Source: Marinoscillum sp040222955 (lineage in GTDB: Bacteria; Bacteroidota; Bacteroidia; Cytophagales; Cyclobacteriaceae). Taken from it: a stretch of 64,000 nt of DNA. Shown here in pieces: positions 1 to 11,600 of this stretch. Position 1 is the stretch's first letter; each line of letters opens with the position of its first letter. Under the pieces are notes generated by a model, which saw only the letters and a program-made list of their open reading frames with translations, had not been told where the DNA came from and did not search any database. The stretch lies in assembly GCF_040222955.1 (NCBI RefSeq), contig NZ_JAVKCA010000022.1:62001-126000 (forward strand), read 5' to 3'. The position numbers and the translations under genes were made by a program.

Positions 1-337
1 AATGCCAGTGATCAGGAGTACCTATCACTACTGCATCTATTTGTTTATCATTCAGGAGTTTGCGATAGTCACCATACTGTTTGGGCTTATTGGTCCTCAA
101 TTGCTGGTAATCCATCAGCCTCTTGGCAATCACCCCCTGATCGACATCACATATCCCCACCAGGTCCACATCCGGCATTTTGAGCATGGAGTTGGTATCT
201 GCCCAGCCCATGCCATTGCAGCCAATTACTCCAATATTGATTTTACTATTCTGATTCATCCCTCCTTTGAGAATATTGGGGAAAGAAAGGGCTCCGGCAG
301 CCAATACAGAGTTTTTGACAAATGTGCGTCGCTTCAT
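1..337 (-). CDS. Gfo/Idh/MocA family oxidoreductase, N-terminal part
   Basis: Only the first 112 codons are in the window; the gene runs off the left edge. The ATG at 337 gives a twin-arginine export signal (MKRRTFVKNSVLAAGALSFP), so the enzyme is probably exported by Tat. After residue 30 comes a Rossmann NAD(P)-binding start (INIGVIGCNGMG), followed by an acidic strand end (VGICDVD) and the motif VVIGTPDHWH typical of Gfo/Idh/MocA dehydrogenases. Secreted members of this family in Bacteroidota are usually annotated as sugar or inositol dehydrogenase-like; the substrate cannot be told from this fragment. It lies 44 bp downstream of a small membrane protein gene on the same strand. Family assignment is firm; function is open. 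Confidence 0.85.
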   Translation of the reverse strand, partial: MKRRTFVKNSVLAAGALSFPNILKGGMNQNSKINIGVIGCNGMGWADTNSMLKMPDVDLVGICDVDQGVIAKRLMDYQQLRTNKPKQYGDYRKLLNDKQIDAVVIGTPDHWH

Positions 338-381
338 GGGTTTGGGTTAAATCATTAAGAAATCAATTTCGACTTCTTAAT

Positions 382-606
382 TTATTGATTTTCCCTCAAA
401 CGATCATGGAGTATCCCAAGCCTGCCAGGTGCTCCCGACTCCCGCTCTTCGTCCTCTTCCAGCTGAGTCTGCTCGATCCTATCCTCCTCACGCAACCGGT
501 CGTCCTGAAAGTAGACATTGTGCCAGGCAATCATAAACCCAATGACGCAAACCCAGAGAAACCTCCGGAATGCCTGTAAAAGCACTGAAAATCGATTGGT
601 GGACAT
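382..606 (-). CDS. small single-span membrane protein, unknown function
   Basis: A 74-residue protein from the ATG at 606. An in-frame TTG further upstream (615) would add only three residues and is less likely. Residues about 12-32 are hydrophobic (LWVCVIGFMIAWHNVYF core) after a basic start, which suggests one membrane span. The rest is strongly charged and acidic, with runs of Asp, Glu and Arg. I do not recognise a family. It sits just behind the clpB terminator and ahead of the Gfo/Idh gene on the same strand, so it may be co-transcribed with the latter. It could be a real small gene or a chance frame; the charge pattern and spacing favour a gene. Confidence 0.5.
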   Translation of the reverse strand: MSTNRFSVLLQAFRRFLWVCVIGFMIAWHNVYFQDDRLREEDRIEQTQLEEDEERESGAPGRLGILHDRLRENQ

Positions 607-613
607 AGGCAAC

Positions 614-645
614 AAAAAAACAAAGCCAGCTTAAAAAGCTGGCTT
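614..645 (-). terminator. rho-independent terminator of clpB
   Basis: A perfect 10-bp stem (AAGCCAGCTT at 623-632 and AAGCTGGCTT at 636-645, 3-nt loop) lies 11 bp past the clpB stop. Read on the minus strand it is followed by a T-rich stretch (TTTGTTTTTTT). Confidence 0.85.
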
Positions 646-655
646 CTGGTCAATT

Positions 656-3271
656 TTACTCAACTTCTACCTCATCGAGGTTAATAAACTCAATCTTGTT
701 CTCATCTGATAGTGTAACGCCGATTACCGCATCCTTGATGATTTTACCACTCAGAATATCCTTGGAAAGTTCATTAAGAATCTCTCTTTGCAGTACCCGC
801 TTAAGTGGTCGGGCACCAAACTGCGGGTCAAAACCGATTTTACCCAGGTAATCCAACACTTTGTTATCTGCCTCTATCTTGATCCCGTTTTCCTCTAACC
901 GTTTCTGAATCAGCTTAAACTGGATGGCCACTATCTTTCTCAGGTCTGTCTTACTGAGTGGTCTGAACATGATGGTTTCATCCACACGGTTGAGAAACTC
1001 TGGCCGCACAGATCGCTTGAGCAGCTCGAAAACTTCATTCCTGGTCTCTGCTATCAATCCTTCGGCATTCTCATCCGTCAGATTTTCAAACCGCTCCTGG
1101 ATCAATCCGGAACCGATGTTGGTGGTCATGATGATGATTGTATTTTTGAAGTTAGCCACCCGGCCCTTGTTGTCTGTCAGGCGCCCGTCATCCAACACCT
1201 GTAGCAGGATGTTGAACACGTCCGGATGTGCTTTCTCTATTTCATCCAGCAAGATCACGCTGTAGGGTTTTCTCCTGACCGATTCTGTCAATTGGCCACC
1301 TTCGTCATAGCCTACGTATCCCGGAGGCGCTCCTATGAGCCTGCTCACCGCATGGCGTTCCTGATATTCGGACATGTCTATGCGCACCATGGCATTCTCG
1401 TCGTTGAAAAGGTAATCAGCCAGTGCTTTGGCCAATTCAGTCTTACCAACTCCCGTGGTGCCCAAAAAGATAAAGGAACCAATAGGCCTTTTTGGATCGT
1501 GCAGGCCAGCCCTGCTTCTCCTTACCGCATCGGCCACTGCCATGATGGCCTCTTCCTGGCCAGCTATTCGTTTGCCAAGTTCCGTCTCGAGGTGAAGGAG
1601 CTTTTCGCGATCGCTCTGAAGCATTTTGGATACCGGAATACCTGTCCATCTGGCAATCACTTCAGCAATGTCCTCGCTGTCCACTTCTTCTTTCAGCAGC
1701 GACTTCTCGCCCTGCATATCAGAAAGTTGCTCTTTGTAAGCCTCCAGTTTCTTCTCAGACTCCACGATCTTTCCATACCTGATCTCCGCTACCAGACCGA
1801 AATCTCCTGAACGTTCTGCCTGCTCGGCTTCCGTCTTGTAACGCTCGATATTTTCCTTTTCTGACCGTAAACCCTGAATTACAGCTTTTTCGTTTTCCCA
1901 TTTAGCCTTCAGCTCATTTCGTCGGCCTGTAAGGTCTGCAATCTCTTTACTCAGCTCATGCTCTTTCTGCTTATCCTTTTCCCTGCGAATAGCCTCACGC
2001 TCAATCTCCAATTGCATTATCTTCCTGTTCAGCTCATCCAACTCCTCAGGCAGAGAGTCTATTTCTATCCGAAGCTTGGAAGCCGCCTCATCCATCAGGT
2101 CAATGGCCTTATCCGGCAAAAACCGATCGGAGATGTATCTATTGGAAAGCTCGACCGCCGCTATGACCGCATCATCTTTTATCCGCACCCCGTGGTGTAC
2201 TTCATATTTGTCTTTAATACCCCGCAGAATGGAAATGGCATCCGGAACAGATGGTTCATCCACAAGCACAGACTGGAACCTTCGCTCCAGCGCCTTATCC
2301 TTCTCGATGTATTTCTGATACTCTTTGAGTGTGGTGGCCCCAATGGCATGGAGCTCTCCGCGTGCCAGAGCTGGTTTGAGTAAATTGGCAGCATCCATGG
2401 CACCCTCGCCTCCTCCACCTGCACCGATCAGGGTGTGAATCTCATCTATGAACAGAATGATCTCACCATCGCTATCGGTTACCTCTTTGATCACAGCTTT
2501 CAGTCGTTCTTCAAACTCTCCCTTGTACTTAGCGCCAGCTACCAGCAAGCCCATGTCCAGGGAAATGATGATTTTGGACTTTAACGTCTCAGGAACATCT
2601 CCGTCAACGATGCGCTGAGCCATCCCTTCAACGATCGCTGTTTTTCCCACGCCTGGTTCTCCGAGCAATATTGGGTTGTTTTTCGTTCTCCTGGCCAGGA
2701 TCTGAAGCATGCGTCTGATTTCCTCATCCCTGCCTATTACCGGGTCGATTTTACCCTTTTTGGCCAGCTCATTGAGGTTAATGGAATACCGCTCCAGAGA
2801 CCTGTATTTAGACTCAGCATTCTGATCTGTCACCTTATCTCCACCTCGCAGCTCTTTAATCGCTTTGATGAGTGGCTTCTCCTCAAACCCAACATCCTTT
2901 AAAACCTGTGCGGTCTTATCTCCACCTCCCAGCAGACCCAAAATGATATGCTCTACGGCCACATACTCATCACCAAATTCCTTGAGGTATTTCTCGGCCT
3001 TCTGCAAAGCCTGATGTGCCTGACTGGACAGATACGGCTGACCACCAGAAACCTTGGGATAGGTACCGATGAGCTCGTCCAGCTTGCTGTCCAGCAGCTG
3101 TCTGGTGGCACCCAGTTTCTTCAGCAGAAACGAGATTAAATTTTCATCTGATACCAAAATGGCCTTCATGAGGTGACCAGTTTCAATGATTTGCTGGCCA
3201 CCACCGCTGGCTATTTCAGTAGCTTTTTGCAGAGCCTCCTGTGATTTTATTGTATAGTTATTGAAGTTCAT
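656..3271 (-). CDS. clpB: ATP-dependent protein disaggregase ClpB
   Basis: Hexameric AAA+ chaperone that pulls polypeptides out of aggregates together with the DnaK system in the cytoplasm. The 871 residues match the usual ClpB length. A Clp N domain covers about residues 1-145. The first ATPase domain has Walker A GEPGVGKT (204-211) and Walker B LFIDE (273-277). A long charged coiled-coil middle domain covers about 405-530, which separates ClpB from ClpA and ClpC. The second ATPase domain has Walker A GTTGVGKT (604-611) and Walker B LLDE (674-677). Both sites look intact. The start ATG at 3271 gives the typical family N terminus. The gene is divergent from the hydrolase at 3513 and has its own terminator. 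Confidence 0.98.
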   Translation of the reverse strand: MNFNNYTIKSQEALQKATEIASGGGQQIIETGHLMKAILVSDENLISFLLKKLGATRQLLDSKLDELIGTYPKVSGGQPYLSSQAHQALQKAEKYLKEFGDEYVAVEHIILGLLGGGDKTAQVLKDVGFEEKPLIKAIKELRGGDKVTDQNAESKYRSLERYSINLNELAKKGKIDPVIGRDEEIRRMLQILARRTKNNPILLGEPGVGKTAIVEGMAQRIVDGDVPETLKSKIIISLDMGLLVAGAKYKGEFEERLKAVIKEVTDSDGEIILFIDEIHTLIGAGGGGEGAMDAANLLKPALARGELHAIGATTLKEYQKYIEKDKALERRFQSVLVDEPSVPDAISILRGIKDKYEVHHGVRIKDDAVIAAVELSNRYISDRFLPDKAIDLMDEAASKLRIEIDSLPEELDELNRKIMQLEIEREAIRREKDKQKEHELSKEIADLTGRRNELKAKWENEKAVIQGLRSEKENIERYKTEAEQAERSGDFGLVAEIRYGKIVESEKKLEAYKEQLSDMQGEKSLLKEEVDSEDIAEVIARWTGIPVSKMLQSDREKLLHLETELGKRIAGQEEAIMAVADAVRRSRAGLHDPKRPIGSFIFLGTTGVGKTELAKALADYLFNDENAMVRIDMSEYQERHAVSRLIGAPPGYVGYDEGGQLTESVRRKPYSVILLDEIEKAHPDVFNILLQVLDDGRLTDNKGRVANFKNTIIIMTTNIGSGLIQERFENLTDENAEGLIAETRNEVFELLKRSVRPEFLNRVDETIMFRPLSKTDLRKIVAIQFKLIQKRLEENGIKIEADNKVLDYLGKIGFDPQFGARPLKRVLQREILNELSKDILSGKIIKDAVIGVTLSDENKIEFINLDEVEVE

Positions 3272-3512
3272 CTTCTTGTTATTAATGCCTTGTGTGGATA
3301 GGATTACAAATGCTATTCCATTGGTTAAATTGGACTATTTCAAGACAAAATGACAGGAAAATATTCTTTCTCCACTAAAAAGAAGCCAAGAAGACAGGTA
3401 AATCCAGGATCAGAAGTGATTTTGAGCCTCTTCCTTGATTAATTGTTCACAATATCTTTTTTTCCTGTATTTTTCGAAATCAAGCAGTTTTCTATCTAAA
3501 GAACCATAACCC

Positions 3513-4421
3513 ATGAAGCATCTATATCTCGTGCTGACGATGGCCCTACTTGCCGGTTGCCAGCCCAAGACAACCTCGCCGGATCAACTCCTGCGGGTAC
3601 CCTATCAAAGCACCGCCATGCAGGTGGAACGTGACTTCTTTGTCTACCTGCCCGCCGGCTATGAGGAATCGGAAAAAGATTTTCCGGTATTGCTTTTCTT
3701 ACACGGCAACGGTGAGCGCGGTGACGGAAAGGCTGAACTGGAATATGTGAAAGCCCATGGCCCACTGTACGAAGTGTGGGCTCAAAAAAAAGAACTACCC
3801 TTCATTTTGATTGTTCCCCAGCTGCCTATGTATGGAATGGACAGCCTGGCTGACTACATCAGGAATCGTACACCCAACCAAATACCCCAGCGACTGGAAT
3901 CGGGAGTACCCCCACGCCCGGGAAAGTTCCCTACTCCAGAAATTATGAGCGGAGATCCACAGGATACCACTTTCAATGTGGGTGTTGAAGGTCTTCCAGT
4001 GGGCTGGCCAATGGTGGAAGATGACCTGCTCTGGATGATTGATCATGTGCTGACTAACTATAAAGCCGATGCTGCCAGACTCTACCTTTCCGGGCTAAGC
4101 TATGGTGGATTTGGCAGCTGGTACATGGCCAGTAAACACCCGGAGCTGTTCGCAGCAGTGGCACCTGTGGTTGGTTGGGGTCACCCGGGACTGATGGAAC
4201 CCATCGCCAGAAATCAGATTCCGGTTTGGGCATTTGCGGGGGGCAGAGATCCGGTGGTCAGGGCCAAATATTTCTATGCTGGTATTAACCGACTGGAGGA
4301 ACTCGGGCTGAAAGAATTAAGATTTACGGTACATGAGGACATGGGCCACGATGCCTCGACCCGCATATATGCCGGGGATGATCTGTACAACTGGTTCCTG
4401 GAATTCGAAAAGGAAAGATAA
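3513..4421 (+). CDS. lipoprotein alpha/beta hydrolase (esterase-like)
   Basis: A 302-residue secreted hydrolase. The N terminus is a lipoprotein signal with the lipobox LLAGC (Cys16), so it is probably anchored in the envelope. The alpha/beta hydrolase fold is shown by FLHGNGERGDG, which resembles the oxyanion region of PHB-depolymerase/dienelactone-hydrolase relatives, by the nucleophile elbow GLSYGG, by an acid in AGGRDPVV and by a His in DMGHDAS near the C terminus. The full Ser-Asp-His triad therefore appears present. The substrate is unknown; an ester of a carbohydrate or aromatic acid is plausible for this family. It is followed after 13 bp by a TRAP receptor gene, which suggests that product release and uptake could be coupled. 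Confidence 0.85.
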   Translation: MKHLYLVLTMALLAGCQPKTTSPDQLLRVPYQSTAMQVERDFFVYLPAGYEESEKDFPVLLFLHGNGERGDGKAELEYVKAHGPLYEVWAQKKELPFILIVPQLPMYGMDSLADYIRNRTPNQIPQRLESGVPPRPGKFPTPEIMSGDPQDTTFNVGVEGLPVGWPMVEDDLLWMIDHVLTNYKADAARLYLSGLSYGGFGSWYMASKHPELFAAVAPVVGWGHPGLMEPIARNQIPVWAFAGGRDPVVRAKYFYAGINRLEELGLKELRFTVHEDMGHDASTRIYAGDDLYNWFLEFEKER

Positions 4422-4434
4422 CCTTCACCACGAT

Positions 4435-5559
4435 ATGACATCCAAAAAAGGAAATAAGGACCGACGTGACTTTGTGAAAAAAGTAGGTGGGTCGATGGCC
4501 ATGGTGGGCTCTTTGGGGGTAGCTGCCTGCACTCCTGAAGAAAAGAAATCCATCAACATCAATTTTAACAATACCTACAGGTGGAAAATGACCACCACCT
4601 GGCCCCCAAACTTTCCTGTGGTGGGAGAGGGCTGCAAAATGATGGCCGAATGGGTGAGAAAAATGTCTGGTGGACGAATGGAAATTACGGTTTATGGAGG
4701 TGGAGAACTGATACCCGCGCTGGAGGGCTTTGATGCGGTGAGTAACGGCGCTGTGGAAATGAACCACGGAGCAGCTTACTACTGGGCCGGTAAACTTCCG
4801 GCAGCACCCTTTTTTACCTGCGTGCCATTCGGCATGAACGCTCAACAAATGGGCTCCTGGATCATTTCGGGAGGTGGCCAGAAACTCTGGGAGGAGCTTT
4901 ATGCTCCGTTTGACCTCAAACCCTTTATCTGCGGCAACACCGGTGTGCAAATGGGCGGCTGGTTTAATAAAGAAGTGAACTCCCTGGATAGCCTGAAAGG
5001 TTTGAAAATGCGCATGCCCGGACTGGGTGGTAAAGTATTTGCTAAGGCCGGGGGTACCCCCATGCTGGTATCCGGGGGTGAAATCTATACCAACCTGGAA
5101 CGTGGTGTGATTGACGCCACTGAGTGGATCGGCCCATATCACGATTATAAAATGGGGCTACATCAGGTGGCCAAATACTACTACTATCCCGGATGGCATG
5201 AGCCGGGGCCAGTGCTGGAGATGATTGTAAACAACACAAAATATCAGGCCCTGCCTGAAGACCTTCAGGAGATCATCAAGACAGCATGCTACCGACTGAA
5301 CCGCTGGATGATGTCAGAATTTGATGCCAAAAACGGAGAGTATCTGCTGAAAATACTGGATGAGAAGAAAGTGGATGTAAGGCCCTTTCCTACGGAGGTC
5401 ATAGAAGGCCTGAAGCGCGCCACCAGAGAGGTATTGGATGAACTCACTGCTTCCGACCCTATGTCGAAAAAGGTCTATGAGCACTACTCCGCTTTCAGAA
5501 GCCAAATCAAACCATGGATGGACATTAGCGAGAAGGTCTTTTATCATGAGATTGGGTAG
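4435..5559 (+). CDS. TRAP transporter solute-binding protein, DctP family
   Basis: The 374-residue receptor of a tripartite ATP-independent periplasmic transporter. The ATG at 4435 is chosen because it places a Tat signal (DRRDFVKK) at the very start; an upstream in-frame start at 4333 overlaps the hydrolase gene. The signal ends in a lipobox (GVAAC), so the receptor is probably a Tat-exported lipoprotein tethered to a membrane. Body motifs include WPPNFPVVGEG, LKMRMPGLGG (the conserved substrate-carboxylate Arg region) and GVIDATEWIGP. These resemble the TakP-type group that binds 2-oxo acids and similar carboxylates. The membrane subunits are not adjacent but lie at 16861-18661 on the other strand. 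Confidence 0.92.
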   Translation: MTSKKGNKDRRDFVKKVGGSMAMVGSLGVAACTPEEKKSININFNNTYRWKMTTTWPPNFPVVGEGCKMMAEWVRKMSGGRMEITVYGGGELIPALEGFDAVSNGAVEMNHGAAYYWAGKLPAAPFFTCVPFGMNAQQMGSWIISGGGQKLWEELYAPFDLKPFICGNTGVQMGGWFNKEVNSLDSLKGLKMRMPGLGGKVFAKAGGTPMLVSGGEIYTNLERGVIDATEWIGPYHDYKMGLHQVAKYYYYPGWHEPGPVLEMIVNNTKYQALPEDLQEIIKTACYRLNRWMMSEFDAKNGEYLLKILDEKKVDVRPFPTEVIEGLKRATREVLDELTASDPMSKKVYEHYSAFRSQIKPWMDISEKVFYHEIG

Positions 5560-5588
5560 CCAGCCTGGGCGTTGAGATGGTTATAAAT

Positions 5589-5618
5589 AAAAAAAGGCGG
5601 CTCCCTGGGAGCCGCCTT
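5589..5618 (-). terminator. terminator behind the giant LRR protein gene
   Basis: A strong GC-rich hairpin (AAGGCGGCTC at 5594-5603, GAGCCGCCTT at 5609-5618) lies 30 bp past the stop at 5648. On the minus strand it continues into a T tract. There is no T tract on the plus side, so it mainly serves the minus-strand gene. Confidence 0.85.
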
Positions 5619-5647
5619 AAAATGCCAACCAAGCGGTTAGCGCTGCC

Positions 5648-8600
5648 CTAGTCAATAATTATTCGCCTTTGTACTTTTCCTGTGGGTGTTTGAACAACAA
5701 CCATATAAACTCCTCCTGAAAGCTGAGACACCTCCACCATGTGCTGCGCCTTTTGGCGGTGCACAATGCGGCCGTCCAGGGCCATGATGGAAATGTCCGC
5801 CTCCTGATCCAGGCCTTTCAAAAACAGTCTCTCGGAAACTGGATTTGGATAAATTTCAACCTGCACATCGTTAAGGGAAGACAATGGCCTGCTGATCTTA
5901 AACACTCCCTCAGCGTTTCCTTTGTAATTGGTTTCTTCAATCACCACTTTGAAATCATATGCTCCAGCCTCCGATGGCTCACTCCCTGAGGCAAACTCGA
6001 TGATGTAATTCAGACCCTCAGGGGTAGTGGTGACAGTGGGGCTTTGAGGGGCCCCGCTATAACCTACCTCCAGATCACTCAGAGTAATCATTGCTTCAGC
6101 TTTGCCGATTGTCAGTACAGCATGTTCATAGGATATCTCATAGTCCGGTGAAGCCGCTCCTTCCACTTTGATGGTATACGCTCCCGCATCAGAGGTGCCC
6201 GTCGCAATAGTGCTCAACACCGGGCTGATTGCCAGATCAGATTCATCATCACCATGGACAAAACCGGTGATGGCATAGGTAAGTGCAGGGATGGCATCTC
6301 CATAGGTAATAGATTTGTTGTGGGCACTGATTTGAAGATTTGCCTTACCAATAATCAAGCTCCCTGAATGGTACGCAAATGTATAGTTTTCAGAAAGCGC
6401 TCCAGAACCGGTAATGTCATAAGTCCCTGCGCCGGTGGTCTCCTGTGCTGCTGTGGTCATTACCGGAAGCATCTCCAGATCAGATTCATCTTCACCATGT
6501 ACAAACCCCGAGATGGTATAGGTCAGGGTAGGGAGAGCATCTCCATAGGTAATGGACTTGCTATCAGCTGTGATTTGCAGGCTGGCCTTCCCGATGGTCA
6601 AACTTCCTGTCAAATAAACAAACGTATAGTTATCTGCCTGAGCATCGGAACCGGTAATGTCATAAGTCCCAGCACCACTACCTTCCACTGCTGTAGACGT
6701 GATCACCGGAAGTGTACCCATCGCTGAGGCGTCTTCCCCATTAACAAACCCAGCCATCTCATAGGTAAGTGTAGGGAGGGATTCACCATAAATGATTGAA
6801 TGGTCATCCGGGCTTACTGTTAACTCTGCCGGCATCACCTCCAATGTTGCCGCTTCGTACACAAACGCGTAGTTGGAAGCAGCACCACTCGAAACTGTGA
6901 TCTCATATTCACCCACCGGACTTCCTTCCACTGCAGTGGTCAAAATTTCCGGATTCGCAGTGAGGACTGATTCATCTTCACCGTAAACAAAACCGGTAAT
7001 CTCATAGGTCAGCTCAGGTAAATCCTCCCCGTACACCATCAGCTCATTTTCGGCAGTCACCGTCAGTGTGGCCGGGGTAATCTCAAAGGTGCGTGAGACT
7101 GTAGTAGCGGCATGGTAAATGTCATCTGCTTCCACCGTTGCCTCGATCACCACAGATCCCACACCTGTGATTGTCAACTCGTTCCCATCCATAGCTACAG
7201 GACCACTGACCAGACTAAACTCCACATCGTGACCCGACGTACTGCTGGCGGAAAGTACAAGGGGTACCGCTCCATATACCACATCAGATAGGTCGTCGAA
7301 TGAAATGATCTGATCCAGTTTTTCGATGGTCAAAGTACTGTTGAAAAACTCAAATTCATAGTTTGTAGCCTCGGCGCCCGATATCATGATATCATAACTC
7401 CCCACCGGCGATGTGCTGGTGGCTGTGGTGTTAATGACCACCTGACTTGTGAATACACTTTCGTCCTGATTGTTGGCAAACCCGGTGATTTCGTAGGTGA
7501 GTTCCGGGAGATCGCTGCCATAAGGAATGGTCTGGTCGTCGGCAGTCACAGTCAAAAGAGCTTTCTGAATCGTCAATACTGCCGACTGATAAGTCAAATT
7601 GTAATTATCGGACGCAGCTCCACTCACGTTCACAGTATAAATGCCAACGTCAGAAGCAGCACTGGCACCTGTGGTCAATATGGGCAGTGTCGTTAAATTC
7701 GTCTCATCCTCATCCGTTACAAAACCGGTGATCTCATAGGCAAGGTCACTGACTGCCTCTCCATAGTTCATTTCATGATCCAGTGCTGAGATCATGAGGT
7801 CGGCTTTGGCAATGGTGAGCACAGCCTCCTCCAGTACGAATGTATAATTGTCAGCGGCGCCTTCCGATAACTCAATGGCATAATTGCCGGCGCCTGACTC
7901 AGCCGTAGCAGGGGTACTGATCCCCGGAGCACCACTAAGCACTGTCTCGTCTTCCCCATTTACAAACCCTGTGACGGCATACTCCAGTGTAGGAATCGCC
8001 TCCCCATAAGTGATGGAAGCATCAGCCGCTGTGACTGTTAATACAGCAGGAGTAATCTCAAAGCTTCTCTGAACAGAAACAGCTGCTGCATATTCGCTAT
8101 CACCAGCCTGATCAGCCTGGATAGTCACCGGACCCGCTCCCAACACGGTAATTTCACTTTCAGAGATAGAAATCAGGTCTTCACCCGTAACAAAGGTAAG
8201 TTCAACAGGCAGGCCGGAAGACGCTGACACTGTGATTTCAAAAGGAGCATCTCCATACGTTTTGTCCGCAATGGCTTCAAAGCTGATGGTCTGCAGGGAC
8301 TTCACCGTGACATAAACGGTGTAAGATTGAGTGAAAAAACCGCTCTCGGAGGTCACAGTATAAAGAACAGGGTTGGTAAAATCCTGCGCCCCAAGAGGAG
8401 AAACCGTGGCTCCTTCCGGTAGCTCAATAATGGGCTCAAGGCTAGTAACATCCGTACCATCTTCCACGGAAACCATAATTGTTTCACCCTCACCATCGAT
8501 CACTTCATCTCCCTCCTGAAAAGGCAGGTCAAAGGATAAAATCTCCGCTTCAAAATTTTCGCAAGCTACCGTAGTGAAAGTAAGCTGCTCGTCGTAAGAA

Positions 8601-11600
8601 TAATTCGCCTCAGCATAGGCCACATCATCCACCAGCGCACAGTAAAGATCAGGATTATCTACCAGCGACACCTCATAGACACTCCCCAGGGTTACCTTTT
8701 TGAGGGGATTTTCATCCAGGTACACAAAAGCATCCACACCTGTGATCTCTGATAGATCAATTGAATCCAGGTCATTTAAAGAGAGATCCACATAAAATGA
8801 ACTTCCTGTCACACCGCTAAAATCTACAGACTTCAAACGATTGCCTCTCAAACCCACATCCAAACTCTCATTAGTCATCCCGCTAAGGTCGATGGATTCC
8901 AGCAGGTGAAAATCCAGCGCAACGTCAGACAATTCATCACCTTTCGGCAGCCAGACTTGTGTGAGCGACCCACGATCTTCCGGAGCAGGGTCTCCCTCCT
9001 CCAAACCATTGGCCGAAGCATAGAGTATATACAGCAGTTCATTCTGTGACACATCCAGGGAGGTGAGGCTTTTGGCTCCCTCCAACCTGAGGTCCTCCAG
9101 TAAGGTCAGATGGGAAACATCCAACGTGGTGATGTCAGTGCCTGAAAGATCCAGCTCTGTCAGAAGGGTATTTGTGCTCAAATCAATGCTGGTAATAGGG
9201 TTGGATTCCAAATACAAATAGATCAATGAAGTATTGGCACTAAGATCAATTCCTGTCAAGCTATTGTCACTGAGGTTAAGATATTCCAGGTTTAGACAGG
9301 GTGAAAGATCGATAGAAGCGATCCCGCAATTTCTCAGATACAGTCTGTTCAACTCGGGATAAGTGGTCAAATCCACCCCACCCAACTCAATATTACTTAG
9401 GGAAAGCACCTCCAGATTTACATTCTCACTGAAGTCAACAGACTGAACATCATGCGACCCATAGATATTGATCTCTGTGAGTGCCTGGTTTGGAGAGAAA
9501 TCAAAGCTTTCTATCAGGCTACCTGAGTAGCGGATTCCGGTGATGTTGGTAAAGGCCTCCAGCCCGGTGACATCCTCGGTATTGGAATGAATTGTCACTA
9601 ATCCGGTGTACGCCTCCGCTTCCGCATAGGTAATATCCCCACTGCTATTCGTATCTGCCCCATAAAGGCTGTAATGCATATAATAATCCGGGATGTAAAC
9701 CACGTCATCAGGATCACAATAAGTTGCAAAACCTACTCCTGGATCTACATTTGTCCAGTTGGCCTCAGCATATGTGGGATCATCTACTTTGATACAGGTG
9801 AGGTCCGGGTTGCCTGTGACATTGAATACCGTGAAATTCTCATTATTTTGATTGGCTACATCTAAAGCCGTCAGGCTATTATTAGCGGCGCTGAATGAGA
9901 TTAAAGCGCTATTTCTACGCACATCAATAGCCGTGAGCAGATTATTATCGGCCGCCAGCCCAATGGCATTGATGAAATACTGAATCCCCTCCAGGCTGGC
10001 AATGTCTTCTCCACTCACGTCTATTGTAGCCTCAAAAGCCTCGGCCTCACTCATTCTGACCTCTCCATCCCCATTGTCCTCTATAATCGACAACAGAGCA
10101 CTCTTGAAATTAGCGTCTGGAATGACCACCAGCGGGTCCTCACAATTGGTGTCAAAGAAGACCTCTTCGTCCACCATGTCTGAGAAGTTGTCGTAGAAAT
10201 AATCCACATCATCCACATTGACACAAGTGAGGTTTTGATCTATATACCCGATGTTACGGGCTTCAAAGACTGTTATTTTACTATTGTTTCCATTTCGCAG
10301 GTCCAGAAAAGTCATACGGGCACCATCCAGATCAATATGTGTGAGATTGGGATTCATGCTCAGATCCAGCGAAGAAAGGTATCCATTGGCTGCATAGAAC
10401 TTCACCAACCCATGGTTGGCAGTGAGATCCACTGTAAATAATGGGTAAGTAGAGTTGATGTCCAGTTCAGTAATATTCTGAAAGGCTTCAATACCGCCAA
10501 TACTGCTGTGGCTATAGCCATCAGTCAATTTGCCGGTTACAGCCTCCGCCTCACTCAGCTGTATCTCAGCATCATCATTCAGATCATACCCTTTGAAAAT
10601 CGCATGGTTTTTAAAGGACTCATCTTCAAAATTCACAGCACAATCCATACTGAACCCAACTCCTTCGGGAATTCCGGTCCAGTTGCTTTCTGCATAAGCA
10701 GGATCATCGACATTGATACAAAGCAGGTCGGGGTTTCCTGACAGATTAAGCGTGGTGAAATTTTCATTGTTACCATTATTGAGCTTCAAGATGGTTAATC
10801 CCACATTTTGTGCACTCAGTGACTCCAGAGCGCTATTTCCCGAAAGGTCAAGCCTCAGAAAGTCGTTATCATCCAGTATCAACGCATCGATGCCACTAAA
10901 GGCCTCCAGTCCGGCAGCATTTCGAATGCCCTTGTCTGACAAGTCCAGCGTCCCTGTGAATGCCGCAGCCTCACTGGTTTCTATGATCTGATTGGCGTTG
11001 AGGTCGATGGCGGGCTCATAGGACAGCAAAGCTTCCAGCAGCTTTGGATCTACTACATCAATGGAAGGGTCATCGCAGTTACGATCATAACCAACTCCAG
11101 CTGGTACATTCACATAGTCCGCTGCAAAATCTAGGTCATAAACGGAAATACAGGTCAAACCTACATTTCCGGTAGCATTGAGGTAATTGACATTTTTTCC
11201 CACGTTGATATTCAAAGAGGTTAATTCGTTGTTCCTGCAGTCCAGATAGTTCAGCGCATTGCCATTGCTAAAATCCAGGGAGCTCAACGAATTATTGGGC
11301 AACTGAACAGTCTGGAGCGCCGGAGAATTACTCAAATCAAGGGTGGTTAGTAAATTGTCACCCAGGTTTAGTTGGCTCAACAGGGGCAGGCCAGTGGGAT
11401 CGAAGGTAGTGAGTTCATTATTAAAGGCACTGAGGGTGGTCATTTTGGGGTTTGCAGACAAGTCCAGTTCTGCTAAAGAATTATTGTAGCAACTCAGACT
11501 TCTCAGCTCAGGCAACATGCTGACATCCAGTGCAGTTAGTCCACCCCCGCCACACCCTAATGTAACCAGGCTGGTGTAAGGCGTAAAATCGAAAGCTCCC

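Noticed and set aside
3320..3344. A sequence like a sigma-32 heat-shock promoter upstream of clpB (CTTGAAA-N13-CCAAT on the minus strand)
   Set aside because: The -10 part is a poor match, and Bacteroidota generally lack a canonical RpoH, so I do not call it.
4324..5142. A 272-codon open frame on the minus strand
   Set aside because: Antisense to the TRAP receptor gene; its amino-acid content is a reflection of that gene.
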